Source of the DNA: CAYWMY01 sp046352935
GTDB taxonomy: Bacteria > Pseudomonadota > Gammaproteobacteria > Steroidobacterales > Steroidobacteraceae
Assembly (NCBI GenBank): GCA_046352935.1
Contig: JAXMGR010000005.1
Span: 145,176 to 209,175, forward strand
Direction: 5' to 3'
Length of the DNA stretch: 64,000 nt
This document shows, piece after piece, positions 42,440 to 51,405 of the stretch. Each line of letters begins with the position of its first letter. The first letter of the stretch is position 1. A program made the position numbers and the translations under genes. Under the pieces are notes generated by a model. That model searched no databases. It worked only from the letters and a program-made list of their open reading frames with translations, and had not been told where the DNA came from.

Positions 42440-44350
42440 TCAGGCGATCACGATGCGCTGTGGACCCGTGCCCTCAGGGAGGCCTTCGAGCAGCAGCCGC
42501 TGCACGCGATGAATGAACCCCTGTGGCTCGAGAAGGGCTCCACCTTCGGCCAGTACGGCGAGATCAAACGTCAGCTCCGCAAGATCCGTGAATACCTGGG
42601 AATCTGCCAGCGAGGAGAGGTGCTGTATCAGTGCGTGACGGGGATTGATCTCCAACGTCGGCGCCGACGCTGGTACGGTCTGTCCGGCAGACTCCAGCAA
42701 CCGGCGCAGTTGCGGGCCAGGCTCGTGTTCGGCTCGCACGAGGCAGGCCGCTGAATCGGCCAGTCTCTGACTCGCGCGGACCGCGGCAACCCGCGGGCCC
42801 AGTACTGCGGCAAGACGTTGGCAGACCGGTTCGATGTCGGTGGCAGCGGCCCGGGACGCCAACACTTCGTCCGGCGTCGCCAGCGCATCGAGGTCCAGCG
42901 CGCCACGAGCGACATCGCGCAATTCGTGCCCGTCGAACTCTCCGAGATGCGCCACCATCCATTCGTCGATGCGGTCCGGGAGCAACAGCACCTCGACGCC
43001 ACAGGTCCGAAGGGCCTCCAGGTGGGGGCTGGACCGCGCCCGGGAGACAGTGTCGGCCGTAACGTAATAGATGTGCTTCTGACCTGCGGGCATCCGGGCC
43101 ACGTAGTCCTGCAACGAATGCTCCTGCACGTCACCTCCCCGCGTCGTCACGAACCGCAGGAGTCGCGCAAGACGATCGCGGCTCGCCGGATCCTCGGCGA
43201 TGCCCTCCTTGAGCACCCCGCCGAACTCCCGCCAGAAGTCCAGATACCGCGCGTGGTCTTCTTCCGCGAGCCTGGTGAGCATGTCCAGCACACGTCGCGT
43301 GATGGCGCCGCGCATGGCCTCGACCTCGCGGTCTTCCTGCAGGATTTCGCGCGAAACGTTCAACGGAAGATCCGCCGAATCCACGACGCCGCGAACGAAC
43401 CGCAGGTACAGAGGCAGAAACTGCTCGGCATTGTCGAGGATGAACACGCGCCGGACGTAGAGTTTCAAGCCACGCGGCGCATCCCGGTTCCAGAGATCGA
43501 ATGGTGCCTTCCCCGGCAGATATAGCAGGGTGGTGAATTCGCGCCGCCCCTCGACCCTGTTGTGGCTCCACGCCAGCGGGTCACCCGCATCGTGGGTGAT
43601 ATGGCGGTAGAACTCCCGGTACTCGTCGTCCTTGATGTCGGCCCTGGCACGGGTCCACAACGCCGTAGCCTGGTTGCAGCGGTCGTATTCGCCCTTGCCA
43701 CCGTCCGGCCTGAGCAGCACCGGGAACGCGATGTGGTCCGAGTAGCGCCGAATGAGGCCACGCAGCCGGAACGCGTCAGCGAATTCGGCTGTATCTTCCT
43801 TCAGGTGCAATACGATGCGGGTCCCGCGACTGCGCAGCTCGATCGTTTCGACGGTGAACTCGCCGTCGGCGCTCGACACCCAGTGAACACCCTCGCTGGT
43901 CGCCTGTCCGGCGCGAAGAGAAAAGACCTCGACGCGCTCGGCGACGATGAAGGCCGAATAGAATCCGACACCGAACTGGCCGATCAGCTGACTGTCCCGC
44001 TGTTCGTCGCCCGTCAGGCGCGACATGAAATCCGCGGTTCCGGACCGCGCGATCGTCCCGAGATGTTCGATGGCCTCGTCACGAGACATGCCGACACCGT
44101 TGTCGGCAACGGTGATGGTCCTCGCCCGGCTGTCGAAGTCGATCCGGATGGCCAGTTCACCGCCTTCGGCAGTCAGCTCCGGCCGTGACAGCGACTCGAA
44201 CCGCAGCTTGTCACAGGCATCCGAGGCGTTGGAGATCAGCTCGCGCAGAAAGATCTCGCGATTGCTGTACAGCGAATGGATCATCAGCCGCAGCAGCTGC
44301 CGGACCTCGGCCTGGAATGGACGTGTTTCCTGCTGCTGCCCAGTTCTCAT
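42440..44350 (-). CDS. htpG: Chaperone protein HtpG (Hsp90)
   Basis: HtpG is the bacterial Hsp90, an ATP-driven chaperone. The 636 residues carry the N-terminal GHKL ATPase: IHSLYSNREIFLRELISNAS, TVADNGVGMSRDEAIEHLG, IGQFGVGFYSAFIVAERVEV and the later GTRIVLHLKED. The middle domain has SLPLNVSREILQ-like DLPLNVSREILQEDREVEA and YYVTADTVSRARSSPHLE. The C-terminal dimer domain ends about residue 630. Length equals that of other gammaproteobacterial HtpG proteins. Confidence 0.96.
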   Translation of the reverse strand: MRTGQQQETRPFQAEVRQLLRLMIHSLYSNREIFLRELISNASDACDKLRFESLSRPELTAEGGELAIRIDFDSRARTITVADNGVGMSRDEAIEHLGTIARSGTADFMSRLTGDEQRDSQLIGQFGVGFYSAFIVAERVEVFSLRAGQATSEGVHWVSSADGEFTVETIELRSRGTRIVLHLKEDTAEFADAFRLRGLIRRYSDHIAFPVLLRPDGGKGEYDRCNQATALWTRARADIKDDEYREFYRHITHDAGDPLAWSHNRVEGRREFTTLLYLPGKAPFDLWNRDAPRGLKLYVRRVFILDNAEQFLPLYLRFVRGVVDSADLPLNVSREILQEDREVEAMRGAITRRVLDMLTRLAEEDHARYLDFWREFGGVLKEGIAEDPASRDRLARLLRFVTTRGGDVQEHSLQDYVARMPAGQKHIYYVTADTVSRARSSPHLEALRTCGVEVLLLPDRIDEWMVAHLGEFDGHELRDVARGALDLDALATPDEVLASRAAATDIEPVCQRLAAVLGPRVAAVRASQRLADSAACLVRAEHEPGPQLRRLLESAGQTVPASAPTLEINPRHALIQHLSSLADSQVFTDLAELTFDLAVLAEGGALLEPQGFIHRVQRLLLEGLPEGTGPQRIVIA

Positions 44351-44933
44351 GAGGATCGACTCCCGATGGTCTCCACGGAAGGGGCCAGACTGGGGGCGAT
44401 CGTCACGGAATTCAAGCGATGGGACCCGGCGGATCCGGGCCTGTCTTCAGGAACGACGGGGGCAGCGGGAGTCAGCGCGGCCAGAGCCGCAGCCGGTGTC
44501 GCACGGTAGCGATCAGGTCGTCAAGGTCGTCGAGCAGCAGCAACATCCGTTCCATGAGCGATCGGAATCCGGTGTCAGCGACGCGGCTCGCGTGGGCTCG
44601 CGCTGGCCGGCTCGTCCCAGGTGCCACGCATTTTGTCCGCCCAGTTCTTGTAGTTGGAGTAGGTGAACAGACGGCGAGCAATAGCACCATGGCGCGATGG
44701 CGACGAGGCCCGGGAAACCCAGGCAGGCGCCTCCGGTCCAGTTGGGTCCCCCGCGCCAGCGGGACCGGCGGCAGGCGATCTCGTCTCGCTCATGCGTGGT
44801 GGAATCGATGCCCGAAGATGGCTGCGACGTTACGCCGCCCGGCAGTGGGCGAACAGGAACTGGATCACAGCCAGGCCGACACTGAAGAAGCCACCGTGGG
44901 GCCCGCTCCGGAGGCATCCGGAGTCGCCAGAGT
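44351..44933. other. 583-base region with only weak small-ORF candidates
   Basis: No confident gene lies here. On the minus strand one frame (44575-44793) gives 72 residues ending FTYSNYKNWADKMRGTWDEP and a basic tail. A second frame just after it (44472-44555) gives MERMLLLLDDLDDLIATVRH and a short basic end. A third gives a short hydrophobic stretch (GGFFSVGLAVIQFLF, near 44840-44900). These could be pieces of one decayed membrane-protein gene or chance frames. I see no RNA gene, repeat or terminator. Confidence 0.35.
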
Positions 44934-46322
44934 TCACGAAACGAGGCGATAGCAGGGCCGGTAGTCGCCGGTGAGTTTCATGCGCCGCTGCTCCACGAAG
45001 GCGCCGAGCAGCGCATCCAGAGGCCCCATGATCGAAGCATCGCCACGAATCTCGAACGGACCGTGTTCCTCGATCGCCCGCACACCATAATCCTTGACGT
45101 TACCCGCCACGATCCCCGAGAACACCCGTCTCAGCCCGACAGCGCGCTCATGAACTGCCTGGGTCATGCTGAGTGCCAGCGACGCCATGGAGGCATGCGT
45201 GACTTCAAAGGGGCGCTGCATGTCCGCCGGGATTCGCAGCAACCAATTGAAATTGTAGGCATCGCCTGCCGTCCGACGGGACCGGCGTACCGCATCCAGC
45301 CCCGCAACCATCCGGCGCGCAACTGCAGCGGGATCATCGATGATGATCTCGTAGCGTCGCTGTGCATCGCCACCGAGTACCGCACCGATGAATCGGTGCA
45401 GTTGCTCGAAATATGGTGCCGAGCACGCCGGTCCGGTCAGCACGAACGGCATCGGCTGTGATGCGTTCGCCGGATCGAGCAGGATGCCGAGCAGGTACAG
45501 GATCTCCTCCGCCGTGCCCACGCCGCCCGGAAAGACAAGAATCCCGTGGCCGAGCCGTACGAATGCCTCCAGGCGCTTCTCGATGTCCGGCAGTATCACG
45601 AGATGGTTGACGATCGGATTCGGCGGCTCCGCGGCGATGATGCCCGGCTCGGTCAGGCCGACATAGCGCCCGTCCCGGATACGCTGTTTCGAGTGACCGA
45701 TCGTCGCCCCCTTCATGGGCCCCTTCATCGCACCGGGACCGCACCCGGTACAGATGTTCAGGTCGCGCAGACCGAGTTCGTATCCGACCTTCTTCGTGTA
45801 GTCGTACTCTTCGCGTGAGATCGAGTGCCCGCCCCAGCACACGACCGTGTCGGGACGACCCTTGAAGTCGAGTACCCGGGCGTTGCGAAGGATGCAGAAC
45901 ACCGCATCCGTGATCCCCGCCTGGCTGTCGAGGTTCGACCTGCCGACGACTTCGGTGCTCGTGTAGACGACGTCTCGAAGCACTGCGAACAGGTGCTCCT
46001 TGACGCCCTTGATCATCTCGCCGTCGACGAACGCGCTCGCCGGCGCGTTACGGATCTCCAGCTTGACGCCCCAGGGCTGGCGGACGATGCGGATGTCGAA
46101 ATCGCGGTAACGTTCGAATATTTCCTTGGCATCATCGATCTGCGTTCCGCTGTTGAGCACGGCCAGCGCGCAACGGCGGAAGAGCGGGTAAAGGCCGCCC
46201 TGGCCACTGTCGAGCAGCTTGTCGACCTCGAACTGCGAAAGGACCTCGAGGGCTCCCTTGGGGGTCACCCTCGCATTGACATGCGACTCGGGAAGCAGGG
46301 CTGAGACCCCGGGCTGTTTCAT
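44934..46322 (-). CDS. ppnN: Pyrimidine/purine nucleotide 5'-monophosphate nucleosidase PpnN
   Basis: PpnN (YgdH) splits nucleotide monophosphates to base plus ribose 5-phosphate; the E. coli enzyme is stimulated by (p)ppGpp. The 462-residue protein has the central LOG-type Rossmann domain with VCWGGHSISREEYDYTKKVG, CTGCGPGAMKGPMKGATIGH and the PGGVGTAEE catalytic signature, flanked by the N- and C-terminal extensions specific to PpnN (YPLFRRCALAVLNSG; NFNWLLRIPADMQ). The neighbouring L,D-transpeptidase gene begins on the same strand upstream. Confidence 0.94.
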   Translation of the reverse strand: MKQPGVSALLPESHVNARVTPKGALEVLSQFEVDKLLDSGQGGLYPLFRRCALAVLNSGTQIDDAKEIFERYRDFDIRIVRQPWGVKLEIRNAPASAFVDGEMIKGVKEHLFAVLRDVVYTSTEVVGRSNLDSQAGITDAVFCILRNARVLDFKGRPDTVVCWGGHSISREEYDYTKKVGYELGLRDLNICTGCGPGAMKGPMKGATIGHSKQRIRDGRYVGLTEPGIIAAEPPNPIVNHLVILPDIEKRLEAFVRLGHGILVFPGGVGTAEEILYLLGILLDPANASQPMPFVLTGPACSAPYFEQLHRFIGAVLGGDAQRRYEIIIDDPAAVARRMVAGLDAVRRSRRTAGDAYNFNWLLRIPADMQRPFEVTHASMASLALSMTQAVHERAVGLRRVFSGIVAGNVKDYGVRAIEEHGPFEIRGDASIMGPLDALLGAFVEQRRMKLTGDYRPCYRLVS

Positions 46323-46325
46323 CGT

Positions 46326-46883
46326 TCACGGCTCGATGAGAATTGGTGTGTTGCTCTGGGTCAGCAACCACACTTCCAGCATGTCTTCATTCGACAGCGC
46401 TATGCAACCGTCGGTCCAGTCATTGCTCAGGTACCGGTCCCGTGAGTAGCGCAGGACGTTCGGCAGTCCGTGCACCATGATGTTGCCGCCAGGTCTTGCA
46501 CCATGTGCGCGGGCACGCCGGGCATCCTGCTCGTTCGGGTAGGACACCTGTATCGACAGGAAGAAGTCGCTGTGTGCGTTCCGCCGTGTGAGCGCATACG
46601 TCCCCTCCGGAGTCCGGAAGTCACCTTCCTGCTCCTTGTGCCCGCTCGGATTCAGCCCGAGGGAAACGCGGTAGCTGCGCATCGTGCGGCCATCACGCAG
46701 CAGGAGGAGCCGTCGCTCACCCTTTCGCACGATCACCTGATCCGCTTGCAGGAGCACCTCACCGCGCGCACCTGCCATTGCGGAAGCCGCATCTTCGGCA
46801 TTGGACGTACCTGCCGAAGCGAGCATCAGCACAGCCAGGGCGATGACCGACGGAACGATCGAGCATAGACGCATGCCCGGCAT
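46326..46883 (-). CDS. Periplasmic L,D-transpeptidase (YkuD family)
   Basis: The 185-residue product has a signal peptide and one YkuD domain. This enzyme class links peptidoglycan stems or anchors lipoproteins through a cysteine. The active-site block is present: IMVHGLPN for the His and DWTDGCIALSNEDM for the nucleophile Cys. GDFRTPEGTYALTRRN and VSLGLNPSGHKEQEGDF are also family marks. A second in-frame ATG, at codon 4, may be the true start. It lies four bases upstream of ppnN and could share its transcript. It is close in form to ErfK/YafK-like small enzymes, but which reaction it does cannot be told. Confidence 0.88.
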   Translation of the reverse strand: MPGMRLCSIVPSVIALAVLMLASAGTSNAEDAASAMAGARGEVLLQADQVIVRKGERRLLLLRDGRTMRSYRVSLGLNPSGHKEQEGDFRTPEGTYALTRRNAHSDFFLSIQVSYPNEQDARRARAHGARPGGNIMVHGLPNVLRYSRDRYLSNDWTDGCIALSNEDMLEVWLLTQSNTPILIEP

Positions 46884-46916
46884 TATACGACGCGTGAACA
46901 GCCGCGCCGCTGCGAT

Positions 46917-47273
46917 TCAGCGCACGTTGAGCAGCCTGAGGGCTGCGGCACCGGACTGCGGAAAGGGGCCGCTGCATCGATGTATCCGGTAGGTGACGGC
47001 CACGTGTCCACCAGCATCTCCGGCGCAGGTCAGAGTGTCGACATCGCCGACCACGAGATTCGCCAGTCGCGCCGCATCTTCTCCATCGACAGGGGTGACA
47101 AGCATGACCTGCGGAACAGCAGGCAGTTCTGCAACCACGGAGTCACCGTTGCCGTGCCGCTGCACGGTCTCGACGAGAACCTGCCGGAACCGGTCAGCCG
47201 CGGGTGCACCGAAGATGCGGGCGACCGCTTCGAGACCAGCCACCTCGAAGATCAGGACGGAATATCGATCCAT
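46917..47273 (-). CDS. Small protein resembling a degenerate GGDEF domain
   Basis: The 118-residue product reads MDRYSVLIFEVAGLEAVARI then FGAPAADRFRQVLVETVQRH with GDSVVAEL, which follows the helix-strand order of a GGDEF domain. However, the GGDEF loop is replaced (AELPAVPQVMLV where ARLGGDEFAVL-like sequence is expected) and metal-binding acids are missing. It should not make cyclic di-GMP. The frame is open to a GTG at 47402, but residues before the ATG at 47273 look non-coding. The fold call is a weak inference. Confidence 0.45.
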   Translation of the reverse strand: MDRYSVLIFEVAGLEAVARIFGAPAADRFRQVLVETVQRHGNGDSVVAELPAVPQVMLVTPVDGEDAARLANLVVGDVDTLTCAGDAGGHVAVTYRIHRCSGPFPQSGAAALRLLNVR

Positions 47274-47441
47274 GCCGGAACCGCCCGGCGGCTCTGCGAT
47301 CGTCGACACAGCACCGGGCTTTGTACTCCAGAACTTCCTCTGGAGCGGGTATCGGAACAGGCCGATCGCGCTTGAGCGCAATGTGCCGACTGGTTCTGGC
47401 ACTGCACGATTCAGGTGGGCGAACTGTGACGATGCTCGCGC

Positions 47442-47798
47442 TCAGCGCGGCTGCAGCTCGACGGTCTCACAGCGTCGCGAAGTCGCGACCCCGACGAAGC
47501 GGTAATGTCCACCGGGCTCGAGTTCAGCAACGACCTCGTGGCGGCTGTCGGCACCACTCTCCGCGACGCGACAGTCCACCAGGAACTCGTGTCGTCCCGC
47601 CGGCAGTTCCGCTGAGGAGTAGCGAAGATCGACAGGACGACCATCGACCTGTCGAAGAACGACCCGGACCGGCAGCCCTGCCGAGATGACAGGATCAGCG
47701 GTGACCCGCGCTGCTGCGGACCCGGGCACACCGGAGACGTGGTACGTAGCGCATCCGGAAATGAGAAACGCGACGAGCAGCACAACCGGACAGCGCAT
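47442..47798 (-). CDS. Small lipoprotein of unknown function
   Basis: The 118-residue precursor has a lipoprotein signal (MRCPVVLLVAFLISGC) with lipobox LISG-C, giving a mature lipoprotein of about 103 residues. The rest is beta-rich (VRVVLRQVDGRPVDLRYSSA, GRHEFLVDCRVAES, GGHYRFVGVATS), reminiscent of periplasmic beta-sandwich proteins. No catalytic motif is seen and no family is recognised. It stands alone on the minus strand between the GGDEF-like gene and the nrdJ terminator region. Confidence 0.7.
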   Translation of the reverse strand: MRCPVVLLVAFLISGCATYHVSGVPGSAAARVTADPVISAGLPVRVVLRQVDGRPVDLRYSSAELPAGRHEFLVDCRVAESGADSRHEVVAELEPGGHYRFVGVATSRRCETVELQPR

Positions 47799-48172
47799 TC
47801 AGCCTCCAGATCCAGTGACAGGCACGCAGAAGCGACTCCGGATGATCACCCACGCCAACCACGCGACTGCATACACCGGCGATCGGCGCCAGTGGTGTGG
47901 AATGATACGCCGTGCGCCGACACCCCAACTTCCTTGCCGTCACACGCGAGAGATCGAGCACGAGCCGACGTCCGACGCACCGCCAGCAATGAGTCGCCCG
48001 TCAGTCGGCCCCCGAAGGCCTCCCGTCAACCCTCATGTGACCGCGCACGAGAGCACCACGCAACAGAAAAAAGGCGGCCCGAAAGCCGCCTGGGAGTTCA
48101 CGCGCGTACCTTGCTGTCAGAGGCTGCCAGGCGGGGACCCGGCTTGCGCGTGATCGAAAACGCCGACGGTGT
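47799..48172. other. 374-base intergenic region
   Basis: Apart from the terminator hairpin at 48067-48090, I see no gene, repeat or RNA here. Open frames are short, overlap each other and lack ribosome sites. The region should contain the promoter of the lipoprotein gene (minus strand), but no strong consensus is visible. Confidence 0.5.
48067..48090 (-). terminator. Rho-independent terminator of the nrdJ operon
   Basis: On the minus strand GGCGGC-TTTCGG-GCCGCC forms a perfect stem closing on a short loop, directly followed by a run of six T. It lies about 80 bases past the nrdJb stop and should end the nrdJa-nrdJb transcript. Confidence 0.9.
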
Positions 48173-48892
48173 TCAACCGCACTTGGAATCGCCGCAATTG
48201 AGGCACGTCATGCAGCCGTCCATCATCACTACCGCCGCCGTGCTGCATTTTCCACACAGCTGGGCACCATCCGGATAGCTCGAACTCGCAAACGCATCCT
48301 GCTGCTTGTTGCGAGCTTCCCACTCGGAGCGCTTCTGCTCGATGAGCTTGCGGCGGGACTCCTCGAGCTCCGGACGCGGCATCAGACCGATGGTCTGCAG
48401 GTGCCGCTCGATGACGAGGCCGAGTTCCGCGACGATCGACGGCATGAATTTCCCGCCCGGTTGCCAGTAGCCGCCACGCGGATCGAAGACCGCTTTCAGT
48501 TCGTCGACGAGAAAGGCGACATCGCCACCCTTGCGGAACACGGCGGAAATGATGCGGGTCAACGCAACGATCCACTGAAAATGGTCGAGATTCTTCGAGT
48601 TGATGAAGATCTCGAAGGGACGCCGGTGCTCGTGTTCCGTACCCTCGTTCAGCAGGATGTCATTGATCGTCACGTACATCGCGTGATCGGACACCGGCGT
48701 CTTGATCTTGTACGTCGAGCCTATGAGCACCTCGGGACGCTCGAGCTTCTCGTGCATCCACACGACCTTGCCGGAGGCATCCTCACGCCGCCCCTTCGCC
48801 TCGCGCGCAGAGCCGTCCCTGTCGGGAGCCTTCGCATCCTCGGGCTTGTGGACGCGGTACTTCGTGATCTTCTTGTCGATCCTGATGGTCAT
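48173..48892 (-). CDS. nrdJb: NrdJb, second chain of B12-dependent ribonucleotide reductase
   Basis: In Pseudomonas aeruginosa the class II reductase is split into NrdJa and NrdJb; this 239-residue protein matches the second chain. It has a TSCPD-type domain (YVTINDILLNEGTEHEHRRP followed by FEIFINSKN) and GGDVAFLVDELKAVFDPRGG. A C-terminal zinc-ribbon and redox-cysteine tail follows (LCGKCSTAAVV and CMTCLNCGDSKCG). The tail would re-reduce the active-site disulfide. It starts 20 bases after nrdJa, so both are one operon ending at the hairpin at 48067-48090. Confidence 0.9.
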   Translation of the reverse strand: MTIRIDKKITKYRVHKPEDAKAPDRDGSAREAKGRREDASGKVVWMHEKLERPEVLIGSTYKIKTPVSDHAMYVTINDILLNEGTEHEHRRPFEIFINSKNLDHFQWIVALTRIISAVFRKGGDVAFLVDELKAVFDPRGGYWQPGGKFMPSIVAELGLVIERHLQTIGLMPRPELEESRRKLIEQKRSEWEARNKQQDAFASSSYPDGAQLCGKCSTAAVVMMDGCMTCLNCGDSKCG

Positions 48893-48911
48893 TGTCGATA
48901 TCCGCCTGGAA

Positions 48912-51059
48912 TCAGAACTTGCCGTAGTAGCCTTCCTTCATCGCATCAAACAGATTCGCGGCGGTATGGGTCTCGCCGTCGTACTCGATCTCCTCATCGC
49001 CTCTGGCCGAGACTTCGGTCCCGTCCTCGAGTGTGAAGACATAAGTCGTGTTCTTGAGGTCCTCCTCCTTGACGAGTACGCCCTGGAAGGCCTCGGGATT
49101 GAAGCGGAAGGTGGTGCAGCCCTTCAGGCCTTTTTCGTGCGCGTAGAGGTAGATGTCCTTGAACTGATCGTAGGGGTAACTGGTCGGGACATTCGCCGTC
49201 TTCGAAATCGACGAATCGACCCACTTCTGCGATGCAGCCTGGATGTCGACGTGCTCGGCCGGACCGATGTCATCGGCCGTCGTGAAGTAGTCCGGCAGGC
49301 GGTCTGCGGGATTCGCGGCGCCCGGCATCGCGCGCGGATTCACGAGCTCGCGATACGCCAGCAGTTCGAAGGAGAACACGTCGATGCGCTCCTTCGACTT
49401 CTTGCCCTCACGGATCACGTTGCGGAAGTAGTGATGCGCAAATGAAGGCTCGATGCCATTCGAGGCATTGTTCGCCAGCGACAGCGAGATGGTGCCCGTC
49501 GGCGCGATCGAGGTGTGGTGCGTGAAGCGCGCCCCGTTCTTCTCCAGCTCGTGCACGAGCGCCGGCGCGATGCCCGCGATGCGCTGCATATAGCGGCTGT
49601 ATCGCGCGTGCAGTATGCGACCCGGGATTCGGTCGCCCGCCCTGTAGCCGTCGCGCACCATCTCCGGGCGCTTGCGCAGCATCTCGCGCGTGACCTCGAA
49701 CTCCCGGATCATGATCGGCGCGGGACCCTTCTCGCGCGAGAGATCCAGCGCAGTCTCCCAGCCGGCGAGCGCCATCTCGCGCGACACGTTCTCGGTGAAG
49801 GCGACGGAGTCCTTCGAGCCGTAACGCATGCCCAGCATCGTGATGGTGGACCCGAGGCCCAGGAAACCCATGCCGTGGCGCCGCTTGCCGAGGATCTCGT
49901 CCCGCTGCCGGTCGAGCGGGAGACCGTTGATCTCGACGACGTTGTCGAGCATGCGCGTGAACACGCGCACCACGTCACGATACTCGTCCCAGTCGAACGA
50001 GGCGTCTGGCGTGAAGGGACTGCGGACGAAACGCGTCAGATTCACGGAGCCGAGCAGGCAGGAGCCGTAGGGTGGCAGAGGCTGCTCGCCGCAGGGATTG
50101 GTCGCGCGGATGTTCTCGCACCACCAGTTGTTGTTCATCTCGTTGACGCGATCAACGAGCACGAACCCCGGCTCGGCGAAATCATAGGTCGACGTCATGA
50201 TGACGTCCCAGACACGCCGCGCAGGCACGGTCTTGTAGATCTTGCAGGCGACCAGGCCATCATCGTTCGTAACGTAACCCTGCGTGGCCGGCCACTCGCG
50301 CCACACGAACTTCGCCGCGTCGTCGAGATCGGGCCGATCGCTCTCGTACTCACGGCGGGAGACCGGGAACGCGAGCCGCCAGTCGGCATTGCTGCGCACC
50401 GCCTGCATGAACTCGTCTGTGACGAGCAACGACAGGTTGAACTGGCGCAGACGACCGGCCTCGCGCTTGGCACGCACGAAGTCGAGCACGTCCGGGTGCC
50501 CGACATCGAATGTGCCCATCTGCGCGCCGCGACGACCGCCTGCCGATGAAACGGTGAAGCACATCTTGTCGTAGATGTCCATGAAAGACATCGGTCCGGA
50601 GGTGTACGCACCGGCACCCGACACGTACGCGCCACGGGGACGCAACGTCGAGAACTCGTAGCCGATGCCGCAGCCGGCCTTCAGCGTCAGACCGGCCTCG
50701 TGGACCTTGCAGAGGATGTCATCCATGGAATCCGTGATGGTTCCCGACACCGTGCAGTTGATCGTCGAAGTTGCCGGCTTGTGCTCGAGCGCACCGGCGT
50801 TGGACATGATGCGCCCGGCCGGAATGGCGCCCTTGCGCAGCGCCCAGAGAAAGCGCTCGCACCAGTGCTCGCGTATGTCGGCGCTCTCGACCTCCGCCAG
50901 GGCGAGCGCGACACGTTTCCAGGTGTCGTCCATCTCCGCGTCCACCGGCGAACCGTCCTTGGTGGTGAGCCGGTATTTCTTGTCCCAGATGTCGAGCGAA
51001 GCTTCCTGGAAGGGAATCTGGTCGACGCCCTTGAGTTCCAGCCTGACGGCGGTCTTCAT
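48912..51059 (-). CDS. nrdJa: Adenosylcobalamin-dependent ribonucleotide reductase NrdJa
   Basis: NrdJ makes deoxyribonucleotides with a radical from adenosylcobalamin and needs no oxygen. The 715 residues contain the redox Cys102 (TINCTVSGT) and the radical-site motif NPCGEQPLPPYGSC with Cys323, Glu325 and Cys334, spaced as in characterised class II enzymes. HTSIAPTGTISLSLANNASN with GIEPSF and the C-terminal KGCTTFRFNP follow. The ATG at 51059 has GGGGAG upstream; residues before it in the open frame are unrelated. Coenzyme would come from the B12 genes at 2890-11852. A promoter with an NrdR box lies upstream. Confidence 0.95.
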   Translation of the reverse strand: MKTAVRLELKGVDQIPFQEASLDIWDKKYRLTTKDGSPVDAEMDDTWKRVALALAEVESADIREHWCERFLWALRKGAIPAGRIMSNAGALEHKPATSTINCTVSGTITDSMDDILCKVHEAGLTLKAGCGIGYEFSTLRPRGAYVSGAGAYTSGPMSFMDIYDKMCFTVSSAGGRRGAQMGTFDVGHPDVLDFVRAKREAGRLRQFNLSLLVTDEFMQAVRSNADWRLAFPVSRREYESDRPDLDDAAKFVWREWPATQGYVTNDDGLVACKIYKTVPARRVWDVIMTSTYDFAEPGFVLVDRVNEMNNNWWCENIRATNPCGEQPLPPYGSCLLGSVNLTRFVRSPFTPDASFDWDEYRDVVRVFTRMLDNVVEINGLPLDRQRDEILGKRRHGMGFLGLGSTITMLGMRYGSKDSVAFTENVSREMALAGWETALDLSREKGPAPIMIREFEVTREMLRKRPEMVRDGYRAGDRIPGRILHARYSRYMQRIAGIAPALVHELEKNGARFTHHTSIAPTGTISLSLANNASNGIEPSFAHHYFRNVIREGKKSKERIDVFSFELLAYRELVNPRAMPGAANPADRLPDYFTTADDIGPAEHVDIQAASQKWVDSSISKTANVPTSYPYDQFKDIYLYAHEKGLKGCTTFRFNPEAFQGVLVKEEDLKNTTYVFTLEDGTEVSARGDEEIEYDGETHTAANLFDAMKEGYYGKF

Positions 51060-51209
51060 TATCTTTCGGAGCTCCCCAGTGCTGGCTTTTTGGCTACGGC
51101 TGGCCGCGCCCGAATGGCAGGACGGCCGCTTTGCCAAAGCAAAACGACCGATGTGCGACGCCTTTCGGGGAACGACCTGACTTCCGACATTTGTGTGCAC
51201 CAACGGCAC

Positions 51210-51225
51210 ACACAAGATGTTGTGT
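51210..51225. promoter_or_regulatory. NrdR box 1
   Basis: ACACAA-GATG-TTGTGT is a perfect 6-4-6 palindrome matching the NrdR-box consensus. It covers the predicted transcription start of nrdJa (about +4 to +19), where NrdR binding would repress the reductase operon when ATP/dATP levels signal enough nucleotides. Confidence 0.85.
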
Positions 51226-51235
51226 CAGAAGCATT

Positions 51236-51265
51236 AAGTTATTTTCGTTGGCCACACGCTGTCAA
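51236..51265 (-). promoter_or_regulatory. Probable nrdJa promoter
   Basis: On the minus strand a perfect -35 TTGACA (51265-51260) is followed after 18 bases by TAACTT (51241-51236), which keeps the most conserved -10 positions (T1, A2, T6). The start would fall near 51229, at the edge of NrdR box 1. That placement supports the call, although the -10 is weak. Confidence 0.5.
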
Positions 51266-51389
51266 GGGAATCCTGCGATACACAGCCCCCGGATAATTTT
51301 CTCGTTTTTTCATGCAGTTAACAGAACCTCATGGATTCCAGATGCTGCTGGGACAGCCCTGGACCCATCACCTTCTGGAATATTGCAGC

Positions 51390-51405
51390 ACACAATATCT
51401 TGTGT
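51390..51405. promoter_or_regulatory. NrdR box 2
   Basis: ACACAA-TATC-TTGTGT is a second perfect NrdR-type palindrome, 180 bases centre-to-centre from box 1 and between nrdJa and the protease gene. TTTTCCACA (51413-51421), eight bases away, matches the relaxed DnaA-box consensus. The remaining bases of 51060-51620 hold no gene I can support. Confidence 0.75.

Noticed and set aside
46884..46889. TATAAT on the minus strand just before the L,D-transpeptidase start
   Set aside because: There is no acceptable -35 at 16-18 bases, and transcription would begin at or after the start codon, so it is probably chance.
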